Under the pieces are notes generated by a model. The model made no database searches. It saw only the letters and a program-made list of their open reading frames with translations, and was not told where the DNA came from. A program made the translations under genes and the position numbers. Below, one piece after another: positions 1 to 14,210 of a DNA stretch of 64,000 nt (position 1 is its first letter; each line of letters begins with the position of its first letter). The stretch is taken from assembly GCA_030770535.1 (NCBI GenBank), contig JASVEC010000001.1:2108001-2172000 (forward strand), read 5' to 3'. This DNA comes from Batkoa obscura (taxonomy: Eukaryota > Entomophthoromycota > Entomophthoromycetes > Entomophthorales > Batkoaceae).

Positions 1-3000
1 CATACGGTAATGAGAACAATTCTAATGCAGAAAGAGAAATCCAAGAACATACTGATTCAAGAAATCTTCCTGAACAAAGCGCTTCTAAAAATAGAAGTAG
101 ACCTAAGGTATTTAACTGTTTTTTCAAAAAAAAAATAGGCTTTAATATTTTAACAGCCTTCTCGAACTACCCCTATTTTACAACCATTAAGGAGGCCAAC
201 AATGTCAAGAGATGATTTAAAACAATGTAGTAGTATTATTAAAGCGATGCGCAGGCACCCTGACGCAGGCCCTTTTCTTGAGCCAGTTGACTATAAAAAG
301 CTTAAGCTACTTGATTATCCAACAATTATTAAAAGGCCAATGGATATAGATACAATTGATAAAAAACTCATCGTTTGTGATTATAATAGTGTTGATGAGT
401 TTTTTTCTGATATAAAGCAGATCTTTGATAATTGTTATTTATATAATGGAAAGGATGCACCTGTATCTGTTATGGCTAGCAAGCTTGAAGCTTATTTTAA
501 CAAATATAAACGTGATTTTTCCCATGCTGTAAGTTTTAAATTTCACTTTGGAATATTTTAACTTATAAACTAGACCGAAATATTGGAACAAACTACAAAC
601 CCAGTTACCCATCAGATATCAAGAACTAAACCTAAACCCAAACCTAAACAAGTAATTATTATTTTCTTAAAAAAGAAAAAACATTTAAAAGGTAAATAGC
701 CCTTAAGGAAAGGTTCTCACATAAATGGTAATGGTTCGCATAAAGAAAATACGCGAATTTCAAAATCAAGAATGCCAGCAGAACATTACGAATTTTGTCA
801 GAATTTGATAAAAGAAATGTTCCATAAAAAACACAATGCCTATTCATTCCCTTTCCTTCAGCCAGTAGATTGGGAAGAAATGAATATACCGGATTACCCA
901 ATCATTGTAAAATATCCTATGGATTTTTCTACTGCAAAGACTAAACTTGATACTGGAAAATATAACACGGTTGATGAGTTTGGAGCAGATATTCGTTTGA
1001 TATTTACAAATTGTTATAAATATAATCCTCCATCAGGCCAAGTATATTTAATGGGGAAAAGATTAGAACAGGTTTTTGAGAAAAAATGGGAAGCTAGACG
1101 TGGTTTGTCTGCCTCTATAAATGATGGACTTAGTACTGATGAAACAACATCAGAAGATGACATTGTACCAATCAAAACTGACAGTAATTTACTTTCAATC
1201 TATTTTTATTGTATTGAAAATTCCTAGGATCACAAAGGCAAACCAAGGAAAGTACACGACCAAGTAAACCTGTTAAAAAGGATCCTAGACCTGTTAAAAG
1301 AAAGCATATAAATGAACCTGCAACGAATAAAATTAAGAATATAGTAAAAAGTGGGAAATCTAAAGAAAGTGGTACGAAAAGTAATTATGAAGAATACCCA
1401 CCTGTTACTATGGAACAAATGACTGAATTGAGTGCTGTTATAAACCAATTAGAAGGCGATCAATTAACTACAGTTGTAGATATTATTAGTCAATCAATGC
1501 CAGAAATTATTGGGGTATTTTATTTTTTTATTGAACTTCCAAATTTTAAATGTTTTAGGCAAACAAAGCTATCGAACTTGATGTTAATTCATTGGACAAT
1601 ACTACTTTAGCAAGATTATACGATGAAGTAGTTGAAAACCCAAAAAGGAAACAGGCTAAAATAGCTCATAATGTTGATAGCAGACAGAGTTCAACTCATG
1701 TACCAGCATCTTATAAAAAAACAGGTAAATTAATGACTTTGTATAAAGTAAAGTTGAGAAGTAACTTTATCTTAACAATTTGAAATTAGGTAAAGAAACG
1801 TCCCATAAAAGAGATTTAAGTTCAACAGATGAATCATCTGGTTCAGATTCAGACTCAAGCTCTGGATCAAGCACTTCAGGTAGTAGCGATTGATTTTTTT
1901 TACTTATTATAAGGAACTAAGTAGTTTAATACTTTACTTTAATTACTATGGGTGCTTAATATATTAAGTTTATACCCTAAGCAAATGATTTATTTTAATA
2001 AAAAAAATGATTACATTTTTAACTTATATTTCTTTTTAAAGATTCTTATGGAGTGTCTGAAAATCGTAAATCTAATAGGGTAAAACACTGTTTTTATTTG
2101 TTTAAAATTAAATACTCATTAATATAGCCTATTCTACCATCAGGGACAACAAAGCCTGAAAAAATATTAAAGAATGACACAATGACCCCTAAAGGTAGCT
2201 CACTAATTAATTAATTATAACATATTAAAATTGACTATAGCCAAAGCTTCTGTTAATCAGGTTAAGCCTGTTGAAAAGCAAAGAAGTAATCCACCTTTAC
2301 AAGTAATTACATGCAAATTTAATAACGAAAATGTACTTAATGATTAAAGGGAAAGAATAAATCTCCATCTAATACTCAAAAGAAGCCTGTTGCTAGTGCT
2401 AATCCTGAACCCAAATTACACAAGGATAATGACACATCTAATGTCACTCCCAAACTTCAGTCTTCTACAAAAGAAGCAGCTGATCAAGAACGAAAGGAAA
2501 GGCTGGAAAGACAATTGGCACGTGATGAGGAGATTGCTAGGTATAATTATATCAATGTTTTGGTATTTAATATTCATCCTTTTTTAGAGAAGTTGCTAAA
2601 AGGAAGAGACAAATTGAAGATGAAATTAAACAAAGGGTTGAGAAAGATAAAGAAAACAGAGTAGAACTCCAAGTAATAACATTAATATACTTTACTATTT
2701 TAAACTAACCTTAAACATCATAGATTCCACCTTTGGATTTTTTATTTCAATCTCGAGAAATCATTAAGTTTGAAGAAAGGCTTTCTCACGAATATTTTAT
2801 GGCCCATAAAAAGATAGCAGCCAATAATACTCAAACACAGCGTAAAGACCAAGCCATTATTGATAATAACCATACTATTATTCCGGCCAATTCGAATCTT
2901 ATGAATCAAAATGAAGCTCAAAATGTTGAGGCACACCATCCTAAACCTCCAGAAGACAATCCACCACCACCACCCATTGAAAATAAGGGTTTCAATCACC

Positions 3001-3083
3001 AAGGTCAGTCCCTCAGCCCTCCTTTAGCTAACCCACCTTCTCCAAAAAAAAATGATCTGGAAGAAGGTGAACTTGATGAATAA
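1..3083 (+). CDS. BDF1: BET-family double-bromodomain protein (Bdf1/BRD4-like), 5' end outside window
   Basis: Chromatin reader that binds acetylated histones. Exons read by eye: 3-107, 157-528, 574-651, 700-1183, 1228-1514, 1559-1724, 1790-1893; introns are 44-65 bp and the frame stays open. Bromodomain 1 lies in exon 157-528 (PMDIDTI, NCYLYNG), bromodomain 2 in 700-1183 (PMDFST, NCYKYNPP). A NET/ET domain spans 1400-1680 (ELSAVINQLEGDQL, ARLYDEV). A Ser/Asp-rich SEED-like tail ends at TGA 1891-1893. Splicing from 1879 instead, into 2042-2079, 2128-2194, 2241-2302, 2350-2540, 2588-2672 and 2724-3083, keeps frame. It adds a charged coiled coil (2420-2670), then LDFLFQSREIIKFEERL, which resembles the extreme C-terminal motif of BRD4/BRDT/Fsh, and a proline-rich end. 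That gives about 531 (short) or 794 (long) visible residues. The BET identity is certain; the long isoform is inference. Confidence 0.93.
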
Positions 3084-3588
3084 GTTAGCGTTAGATAATT
3101 TCATTTTATTAAATCAATGTGTAACATTTTTATATTCGCTAATAAATTTAAAATAAGTGTTTTGTATTAAATAACTTATATTTATAATTAGTATTTTAAT
3201 TTCCCTGTTTGTGCTTTTCTAAACAAGAGACCATTTCCCGTTTTAACTAATGACTTTTTCAGCATGTATTGTATAAAAATTAAAATAAACGATATAAATA
3301 AAATCAATTATATAACTAGAGTTTGATATGGTTTAGGTGAAATTTTGCTCATTCTACTTAATACAATCTGATTGTTCAACATAATCAAATTCCATTTTAG
3401 TCCTTTACTGTGCTTTTCTTACACATCATAAATCATCATTTCGCTGTCCTTATAAAAATCCAAATAAAATCGATATAAAGCCTATTATTGTAAATTGTAA
3501 AATTCTATTCAATTCGGTTAGTGTAAAATCACAATAAAGTGATTTTATTTTTAAATTATTTTGACTACCATTATAAATGAAAAACAGT

Positions 3589-4417
3589 TTAACGGTAACG
3601 ACGAAGGGAAGTAGTGTTACGACGTAACCAAGAGGCCTTACGAGAACCACCAATAGTCTTGTTGAAAGCATGACCCTTTCCAATACCACGGGCTTTCTTA
3701 CCAGTGGAGGTAAGTCCACGCATTTCACGATGTTTGTGAGTGGCTTTGGTGATCCATTGGATACGAGGATCACGACGGATAGCAGCGTGAGCTGGATCAA
3801 CTAAAATGACTTCAAAATATTTGTAGGTACCGTCTTGGTTAACCCAGTATGAGTTAAGAACACGGAGGGCACCGCAGTGACGACCAACACGTTCTTCAGC
3901 AATTGAACGGTGGGAACGTTTTGATTTAAGTTCGTTGATACCTTGGTTGACTGGTTTACCGAAAACGGCACCTTTCTTTACTTGTCTCTTACGACCACCA
4001 CGACGGACACGTACACGGTAGATAACATAACCTTGTTTGGCCTAAAATCATTAGTTTTTTGTATACTTTTTTTGTAATTATATATTTACTTTGTAACCGA
4101 GACGACGAGCCTTATCTGGGCGAGATGGACGGGAAGCACGGTGAATTACGTTGAGCTGTCTGATGTTGGCAAGGAATTAACATAAAAAAATTAAGTTAGA
4201 AACTTGAAGTGTAATGCTTAGTCATTGGAATGAAGAGATAAATCTCAACATAACCTAAGGGATAAGGACTAACCTGTATTCCCAGCATCTTACACGGAGC
4301 AAGAAGCGCATAATATCAGATTGCTTCTTTTTGCTTAATTCTTCGAGGTATTTATAGGCTATAACCTCATTTAAAACCAGAATTATATTATATTTAACAT
4401 TTGATCTTACCACCCAT
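3589..4417 (-). CDS. RPL15: 60S ribosomal protein L15 (eL15)
   Basis: Structural protein of the cytosolic large ribosomal subunit. Exons on the minus strand are 4417-4411, 4358-4274, 4159-4090 and 4041-3589. They sum to 615 nt, giving 204 residues, exactly the usual eL15 length. Family blocks are clear: [51 protein letters not shown] and the C-terminal [13 protein letters not shown]. The first exon is only 7 nt (ATGGGTG), so simple ORF finding misses the true start. Introns are 52, 114 and 48 bp; the 114-bp one is about twice the local norm, and I saw no clear C/D snoRNA boxes in it. The gene is convergent with the BET gene upstream in the window. Confidence 0.97.
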
Positions 4418-5839
4418 TTTATTTTAGTCCGTCTAAAATAAGAAAATTAGTCAATTACATCCATCAAAATATTTTTTGGTCTTCTATTTTTTCTGCTGTT
4501 GATAACTATTGGTTTTATTCCTTCGCTTTTATATATCTTATTAAATCAAATAACTCACCTTACAATTAGTATAAGCTGTAGGATGTGAAAAGGAAGAATA
4601 TTTCTCCCTAAGTCCTAAGTTGATATTATGTTCTGCTTATTTTTTCGTTAATTTCATGATTTATGCAAATTTTACGATTTTAGAATTCAAATTAGAATAT
4701 CAAAGTTAAACATATTGAAGTCTTTAAATATGACTAAATTATAGCTATATAATTTAGATAAATGATAATAAGACAATATTTTAATATGTAGTTCTTAACA
4801 TTCAATTATTTCAATAGTAGATATCTTTATTTCATATTTTGTTTATCTTTGCCAAATATCTCATAATTTACGAATTTTAACATAAATTTGATTATAATAT
4901 TGTTAAAATAAATTTGTTAAACTAATATTTTTTTGGTTAGTATTTTACATAGCATTTTAGCATAATTATATACTTTGTTTTAAGTCAGAATTAATGATTA
5001 TAAATTTTTAACTGAAGTTATTGGTTTTTATACTAGAGTATTATGATATAAAATTAACCGAATTAACCTTAAAGTGAAATCAAATATAATTATTTAAATA
5101 TTATTTATTTATAATAATACTTTACAATAAGACCAACTATTTTTTTATATTTAATGACATTGATAAGTAGCGGCTTTACAAAACATATTTTTGGTATATT
5201 GTTTTACTTGATTGTTAAGATCCTGAGATTATAGAAACAATATATTAACAAAAAATATAAAGATTAAAGGAAAAATAACAGCTATATTTGTAATAAAGAA
5301 CCATCGATATGTATTATAAGGTTCTTTGCGATAACTTTTTTAAAGTCATATAATACACTGCATTTAATACAAGGTGACTATAAAGATTAAAATAATTTTG
5401 GTTATTGGACATATCTTTAGAAATAAAAACTAAAACAATTTCTTGTAATTTATCTTTACTCTGATTTTATTCATTACTTGATTAGTCATTCTTTAACTAT
5501 TATATTATAACAAATTTATAAGATATTGATCCTATATATATGTGATGGGTACAGGTAGCATATATATGTTATCTTCTATAAACCTTGATGTATTTGTTTA
5601 GTTTATATACAGCATCAGGTTTAAAAGTAATTCAACTAAAAGCGCATTTGATGTATTTTATGATGATAACATAATTATTTTATTGAGTCAGGTCTCTGGA
5701 ACTTACTATCGAATGCAACTAAAAACTCAACTATTTATTTTCACTTTATATTTAAAGCAGAATATAGATGTGTTTACGATATCATTTACAGTCTGCTGCA
5801 TAAAACAAGGTAAAGCCATAATTTATTCGATCAGTATAT

Positions 5840-5930
5840 GAGGATGTTTTGGTTTCATCATTTTCCATTTTTTAAGCGCTATTTGAGCGGAAAGATTGTT
5901 AGTAAAATTCTTAAACAAAAATGCATCCCT
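5840..5930 (+). repeat. MITE-like copy 1
   Basis: Begins GAGGATGTTTT and ends GCATCCCT, with ATAT on both sides. It carries the family core TTTAAGCGCTATTTGAGCGG. Plus orientation here means the ggtttcat end is on the left. Confidence 0.85.
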
Positions 5931-6402
5931 ATATTTTCATTTTGTTATATAAGGTACCAATCTTATTAATGGTTCTTGTAATAATAGACTGCCAGCATTT
6001 TACGAAGTTATATATAAATACTTATTTTGCTAATGGATCTGTAATTAAATATATTTTGATATTCTTTTGGACATATTTAACTAAATATTTAAAGTTTGAT
6101 TTCTTTTTCAAAATGGACAAAAAAATCTTAAAGGAAAACTAACTAGCAGCATCAGGAAGTAAAGATAAATATTTAGTGCGTATTCAAGCTTGTTTAGACT
6201 GGAACAATCCAACACTGAATATTTAATTTTCAGTTTGATCGAAGATTTTAATTCTAAGATATTTGAAATTATACTACTAAATTATAGAAAAGTTAAAATC
6301 AAAAGAAACAATGTCAAGGCTATAATTTAAATGATACAACTATTTTTTAGATTATTTATAGCGAAAATAAATTAAAACTACAACCAATAAATTTCAATAT
6401 AT

Positions 6403-6501
6403 GGGGATGTATTTTTATGTTTAAGAATTTTACTAACAATCTTTCCGCTCAAATAGCGCTTAAAAAATGGAAGAAGTGATGAAACCAAAAAAAACATCTC
6501 C
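6403..6501 (-). repeat. MITE-like copy 2
   Basis: Begins GGGGATGTATTTTTATG and ends ACATCTCC, flanked by ATAT on both sides. It faces copy 1, about 470 bp away. Confidence 0.9.
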
Positions 6502-6701
6502 ATATAATCTATTATATCTAGTATATTTTAATGTCTTTATAAGGTCCACATTTTCAACTTTAGTAATTTTACATTAATCTATAAGCACTTTGTCACTAAA
6601 TCCATCATAAATCTATTTTCTAAAAAGTAATTAAAATGTAACTACATTAATTTATTAATTTACAAATCAGTGTTGTACTGAGTTTAAACGAACTATTTCA
6701 T

Positions 6702-7055
6702 TTAAAGTAGATAAAAGAACGATATCAACATTACAGAGAAGATGATATAGTTTGGCGAGCCATAAGAGAGTATGCTATTTGATGAGCTTTTGGCGAGATT
6801 TTGACCATTATTATTATTCTTTGATTTATCAGTGACATTCCAACCAGTAAGTTTTTCGATTCCTTCACCAATACCATTGATAATACTATCAGGCGTAACA
6901 TCTCTTTTGTCGTTATGGTGGAAAGGTAAATGTTCCTTTAAATCTTTCACTACCTTTTGGGCACGCTCTTTGATGGAGTGTAAAGAAAGGTTATCAGGTA
7001 TATGGAAGGCTTGAAGGCAAGCAATTAATAGAAAAAAAAAAATGAAGAATCTCAT
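6702..7055 (-). CDS. small secreted or surface-anchored protein, unknown family
   Basis: Intronless, 117 residues, not recognised. The first ~15 residues (MRFFIFFFLLIACLQA) form a strong signal peptide. The middle is charged and includes KR at about residue 51, a possible Kex2-type cleavage site. It has one N-glycosylation sequon (NVT) and an Asn/Ser-rich stretch, and ends in a hydrophobic segment (IIFSVMLISFFYLL) preceded by small residues, as in a GPI-anchor signal. I infer a small cell-surface protein; it could also be a secreted effector-like peptide precursor. The signal peptide plus C-terminal hydrophobic tail make a chance ORF unlikely. Confidence 0.6.
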   Translation of the reverse strand: MRFFIFFFLLIACLQAFHIPDNLSLHSIKERAQKVVKDLKEHLPFHHNDKRDVTPDSIINGIGEGIEKLTGWNVTDKSKNNNNGQNLAKSSSNSILSYGSPNYIIFSVMLISFFYLL

Positions 7056-8297
7056 ATTGCGGTTTGTTCGTAATAGGCTTATAGATAAAAGGACAAAAAG
7101 AAGTCCATTTTTATTATTTATATTTTACACAATGTCCCGTTTTTTTATTTTCACGGACAAATAAGGGGTTTGTTATTTTTAAATCTCACGGAGTATCTCT
7201 AGAGCCTTGATTTGTTATTTCCCAATTTTCGGATTTGTTTTAAAACTACTACAATTTGCTATAAATAAACTTAATAAAGATTTTAAAAGAGTATACTAAT
7301 TCTATCTAGTGTTCTGATATAATACCATACTTTTGAGTAACGATACTATCTTAATAACCGTTTAGCTTATTATTATTTTAAAAATGTAATATTTTGATTA
7401 CAGCTAATAGTCTTTTCTAGAATAAAGTTATTTTGCAGGAGAAATATTAAAAATGATGTTCTTTTATATAATCATGCTGTTGATTTAGTAACAAGTAGGT
7501 GAAATAACTTTAACATCTAACATAATGGAGCAATTAATAAAGCAGTATTTTATGGTGTACCAGAAAAATTTGATAGATATTTTGTGAATTACTATTACCA
7601 AAAATGAGCTTGTTACTTTAAGATAATTTTATATTTATAAACGATATTATAATAAATAAAATAGTAAAAGGGATAGCTATTCGAGTATGATATTTTAAAT
7701 CTAGTATCTAATCGAATTTGAAGGTATATTCTTTAAGCTTTATCTCCAGGATGATGATCTATACCTCCAAAATACTTATTTTGATCAAACAAATAGAAGC
7801 AAATTTAACTATTTATATCAGTTTTATTATTATATAAATTATATTAACAATAGCATGACAAATTAAATTTCTCCTTAAAAATCATCATAATTTCATTAGT
7901 AATCGTGGATAATGAATTATATTTTAAAGCAATACAATGAAATATAGTATAAAAGTTATACCATAAAGCGTTGATTAACATATAAATGAAATTAGGTATA
8001 TGGCTGTTGCTCTAACTATAATATTTAGTACATTTATGTTGGACTAAATGATCTAAATTTCAAATAAGATAGTAAATAGAAATAAGGAATAAAAGGCAAT
8101 TTACGAATTTAAACTCTAAATTACAAAACTACTATACTAATGTAATCTGCTAAATACAACATGATAGATTTAGTTTGATTACTGTTCTGGACAGCATTTT
8201 TAATAAACAGTAAGATGTAAAAATTGAACGCGAAAATTAATACCAGTAATTAAAGCTACAAATTTAAACATAATCAACCCATTTTTACTAAAATAAA
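7056..8297. other. gene-free AT-rich stretch
   Basis: I see no gene, RNA or repeat of note between the small secreted protein (transcribed leftward from here) and the GST-like gene to the right. Confidence 0.5.
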
Positions 8298-9172
8298 ATG
8301 AGACTAAAAGTATATGATTTAGTTGATCATACAGATGGTGCAAACTTCAGTTCCTTTGGTTGGAGGGTAAGGTTATGTTTAAAACATAAGGTAAATTGAC
8401 AGCTTGGACGCTTACCTGATGAGTAGCTAATTCAATATATAGGGTTTACTGTTTGAAAAGGTAGATCTAACTTTTCATCAAATACAAACTGAAATACCAA
8501 AGATAAGGTAGTTTCGTTTAAATATTCAAAAAATCGAATTAACCTTTATAATTAGCAATGGGAAATGGAAGTTGACCCCATTATTAGTAGATGATGGGGA
8601 GGTAGTAGCAAATAGTAGGGATATTGCAGAATATTTAGAAGACAAATATAGCGATCAACCTTCATTATTTCCAAACGGAAAAGAATATTCTTTCTTCTTA
8701 GAAAATTATATTTCAACCCATATGAGAAAATTGTTTAGTTTGTGTGTGTTATACATTTATAATAATTTGCATGGCGAAGATAAAGTTTATTTTAAAAACT
8801 TAAGAGAGACTCAATTCAATAAACCCTTGGAACAGATTGCTGAAGAACCTGGTCCAATTTATCTTCAGATTTCCAATGCGTTAAAACCTTTTATTAGTAC
8901 TCTAAAGGTTTATAAGTATCTCGAAGGCGAAACTGGTAATTTATTATTAATGTTTTAATGCTGGTTAATATCATACGTTTTTAGTAACCTATTCCGATTA
9001 TCTTTTATTTGGGACTTTACAGTGGGTTCGAATTTTAGCACCTGTTCATTTTGATAATATTATTAAAATGGAAACCCAAGAGAGTGACGATACTCCTGTA
9101 CTTTTAGCTTGGTTTAACTCAATCGCTCATCTTTATTCAGAGTATGGGAATGATACTCCAATTTATTATTAA
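8298..9172 (+). CDS. glutathione S-transferase-like protein (fungal GTE/FuA/LigE-like type)
   Basis: Exons 8298-8390, 8443-8507, 8556-8935 and 8985-9172 join in frame to 241 residues. The N-terminal thioredoxin fold is recognisable: FSSFGWRVRLCLKHKG replaces the usual SPNTWKTRLALNYKG of fungal beta-etherase-type GSTs. It is followed by a cis-Pro segment KLTPLLVDDG and the glutathione-contact/helix segment ANSRDIAEYLEDKY. The C-terminal half is helical and ends ...LLAWFNSIAHLYSEYGND. Expected function is glutathione-dependent detoxification or ether cleavage in the cytosol; the substrate cannot be told. The Cys/Ser at the catalytic position appears as Ser-Phe, so activity is uncertain. Introns are 48-52 bp. 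Confidence 0.75.
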
Positions 9173-9373
9173 TCTTATGTGAATAAAATTGAATTTTTTT
9201 TTCTATTATTAGTTGCAAAAATATTACAGTTCCACCAATAAGATCAACCCTCTTCTAGTTAGCTTAGTTTTTAACGTCATCTAAGCTTTCATTAAGTTAA
9301 AAATTTAGAATTGAAATTTGTTAGATTGTATTTTAATTACATTAAAAGCTAGCTTAAATTTTAAAGAATCAAT

Positions 9374-11134
<1,761 letters not shown>

Positions 11135-11770
11135 ATTTTATTTTTCTAAATAATTTTGTGATATCGTTTAAGTATTTTCTTTTTGATTTTTGATTTCATA
11201 AATAATCAACAAATACTGAAACAAAATTGTTATTGGCTTAGCAAAAAAAGAAATAGAAATAGAATAGTTCAATATTTTAAATAGGGGTTTAATATCAATT
11301 AGAAGCAAAATCTTAAAAAGCACTTAACTCGACCCTTTAGTTATTCGCTAAAGAATCATTAAAAACTTAAAGTCAATGCTTAAAAAAGGATAGTATTACT
11401 CATGTTTGAGTTTTCACTAATGTTTCCAATAATCTACTTCAATACTATTATCGCTACAAGTTAAGCCGGATTTGTTAATCCTGAAATGATCAAAATATAT
11501 TAAAGCCTAAATATAGTAATTTATTGTTTTATATTAATTATATTTTTGATCACTTTCTATTAAATCATTTAGCAACGCATTATTATGCTTTATTTAAGAT
11601 TAAAAGCCAGATATTAAATTTAATGAAAAAGTTTATAATAAACCGTTGGGAATATCTATTTTGAAATTAACATAAGTTATTATTATGGTCTTTATGTCTT
11701 CCTATATTTAAAATAATTGCAGTGGATCTACTAAGTTAACTTTAGTTATGTATGTATTAAATATCAATAT

Positions 11771-11869
11771 GGGGATGTTTTTTTTGGTTTCATTATTTTT
11801 TACATTTTTTAAGCGCTATTTGAGTAGAATAATTGTTAGTAAAATTCTTAAACAAAAAAATACATCCCC
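11771..11869 (+). repeat. MITE-like copy 3
   Basis: Starts GGGGATGTTTTTTTTGG and ends ACATCCCC, with ATAT on both sides. Nearly full-length and close to consensus. Confidence 0.92.
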
Positions 11870-12295
11870 ATATAAAAGTAAATATAGAGTTGTTAACTAT
11901 AATGAATAGAAATTGTTTAAAAGTATAAACGAAATAAATAATAAAAGCTACTACTTTAGTTATACATTTTCTTACTATGATTGTAAGCTCTCGATTAAAA
12001 AACATATATTGACATTAACAATCCCAGATATTAAATCAGATCTTTGAGAATATTAAGCTATGTTTTTAGGTGATACTAAAGGTCTCTCCCTATAATTTTT
12101 TTATTTACATGTTTTGGGAGTTCATACATCCTAGTCAATAAATTTATGTATATGTGTTGGTTGTTCATTCTTTGATTTTTTTTACCCTTGTTACATAAAT
12201 TTTTAATCAATTCTAACAAAATAAAGTTACAAGGCACCACCTGACTTCAACCTTGAAGTTTTCAAAAAATAAGCTTCAATAAAAATTAACATATA

Positions 12296-12430
12296 GGAGT
12301 GTTTTTTTTGGCTTCACTTTTTTCATCTTTTAAGCACTATTTAAGTGGAAAGACTATCCAGTAAAATTCTTGAACACAAAAATAGTGTTTAAAAAATGAA
12401 AAAAGTGATGAAGCCAAAAAAAAACACTCC
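12296..12430. repeat. MITE-like copy 4, foldback form
   Basis: About 135 bp, flanked by TATA. The first ~50 bp (GGAGTGTTTTTTTTGGCTTC...) are repeated in inverted orientation at the right end (...GAAGCCAAAAAAAAACACTCC), around a short asymmetric centre. Standard copies have only ~15 bp of terminal inverted repeat. Confidence 0.88.
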
Positions 12431-12793
12431 TATATTAAATAAGTCAATAAGTATTGTTTATGTTTAATATTATTAGAACTACTTGAATATAAAATGAACA
12501 ATTATAAATCTCAATAGTTCTGATCATGAAAATAAAGTAATCAAAATAATCAAGAAACGAGAGATAAATTAAATGTAAAATTGCTCCATAAATTTTCGAA
12601 AAAAAGAGCTGACAATGACCAAACTAGGTAAAAGTGAACTATGAAGCCACTCAAAAAAACTGGAAACTGAATAGTAATAACCACCAATTAAAGCATTAAA
12701 ATTGAAGTCAAAAACTAGCAAGCAAGTGAAAAATTTAGATTAAAGAATGAACAAAAAGAGCATTTTTAATAATATTTTTCTAACTAATAGCTA

Positions 12794-14146
12794 ATGACAA
12801 TCCAAGTACAAGTCAATTTCCACCAGGAAGGGGTTTTCTATTGTAATGAAAAATTAAGAGTATCCTTTAAATTTATCAATTGTATACAAAAAGAGGATAT
12901 TATACCAATAGAAGAAAAAAACTATCGAGGAAATGGCAATGAAATACTAAAATCCCGGTTAAGAAAAAATTCTTCTTTGAGTGAATATAACGTTGATGAT
13001 ATTAAAAGTGCTCCCAGTTCAAGATCAAGTACTGAATCTTATAATCGATTTGGTTCTATGGGATTTAAACCAAATAGATCAAACTCAAGTACGTCTTATT
13101 ATCAGGGAGAAGGGATGGAAGGGGATGAAGTTAATAAAAAGGATATGGAATCCAATCATCAAAGTACACAAAGTATGCCACATTTTAGAAATTCAGAGGA
13201 AGTAACCAATATCCATTCACAATTAAGAAATTTTCGACCATCTTCTGTATCCTCGTGGTTTTCTTCGTTTTCTACTTTAGGGGCAGATAATAAATCTTTA
13301 AATGGTAAGCTAAATTTTAATTTTTAACTTAGATGTTAAATAAAAACAAATAGTCAACAATACACCCATAGCTAAAAAAGAAAAATTATTATGGGGTTTT
13401 GCTCAATTAGTGGGCCACTTTGTATTAGATGAAAATTTAGTACAAACAAATGCTTTTGAACCATTAAAAGAAAAAAGAATGTATAGGGCTGCTAATGGTG
13501 TAGGCCATGGTGGTAGTTTAGGAGGTGGTACTTTTGGTTATAATGCCTCTACTTTTATCAATGGGAATTCAAAAAATTCTACGATGGCGGATTTAAAGAG
13601 ACAGGGTGGTAATAATTTATTATTTTGGAATAATGAGCTTATTGTTAATAATATTTTTATTTATTTAGAAAGTAAATTATTTCCAGTTTACTCTACACCA
13701 CCATCGGTTTTATTTTGTGATATTACATTGGAACCTGGGGAATCAGTGATATGTAAGCTTTAATTTAATTTAAATAATAAAATAGAGGATTTTATTTAAT
13801 TGTTATTAATAGATGATTATGAAATTCAATTACCTGAAAATTTACCACCTAGTTATAGGGGGAAATCAGCAAGATTTTTATATTATTTAATATTAGGTAC
13901 TCAACAAGGTGAAATTACTTTAGAACCCAATGTAGTTCAATTACCTTTTAGATTATTCAATACTAAGAATGGTAAACATTTATTATTATATTAATTGTTT
14001 TATGTTTATTTATTAAATCTATATAGAATATGGAGAATCATCAACATATAATTTACTACAACCTGAATTAATATATTCGGATGATGCTATTGTAAAAAAT
14101 AATCAAGATAAAATTAAAATTAAAAAATATCAAACAAATGGTAAAT

Positions 14147-14210
<64 letters not shown>

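Larger units (their letters stand above)
4418..6701. other. gene-free AT-rich stretch with two MITE copies
   Basis: No credible gene is visible. Short ORFs here have no family features. The only structured items are two opposite-facing MITE-like copies at 5840-5930 and 6403-6501. Confidence 0.6.
11135..12793. other. gene-free stretch with two MITE-like copies
   Basis: No gene is visible between RPT1 and RGP1. It holds a standard MITE-like copy (11771-11869) and a foldback version (12296-12430). Confidence 0.55.

Noticed and set aside
1592-1783. Separate small ORFs within the BET gene
   Set aside because: They are single exons of the spliced BET gene (NET domain and linker), not separate genes.
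4160-4273. Possible intronic snoRNA in the longer RPL15 intron
   Set aside because: No convincing C (RTGATGA) and D (CTGA) boxes or H/ACA hairpins could be seen.
5921-6142. 73-codon ORF overlapping a MITE end
   Set aside because: Starts inside the repeat and is Phe/Ile/Lys-rich AT filler.
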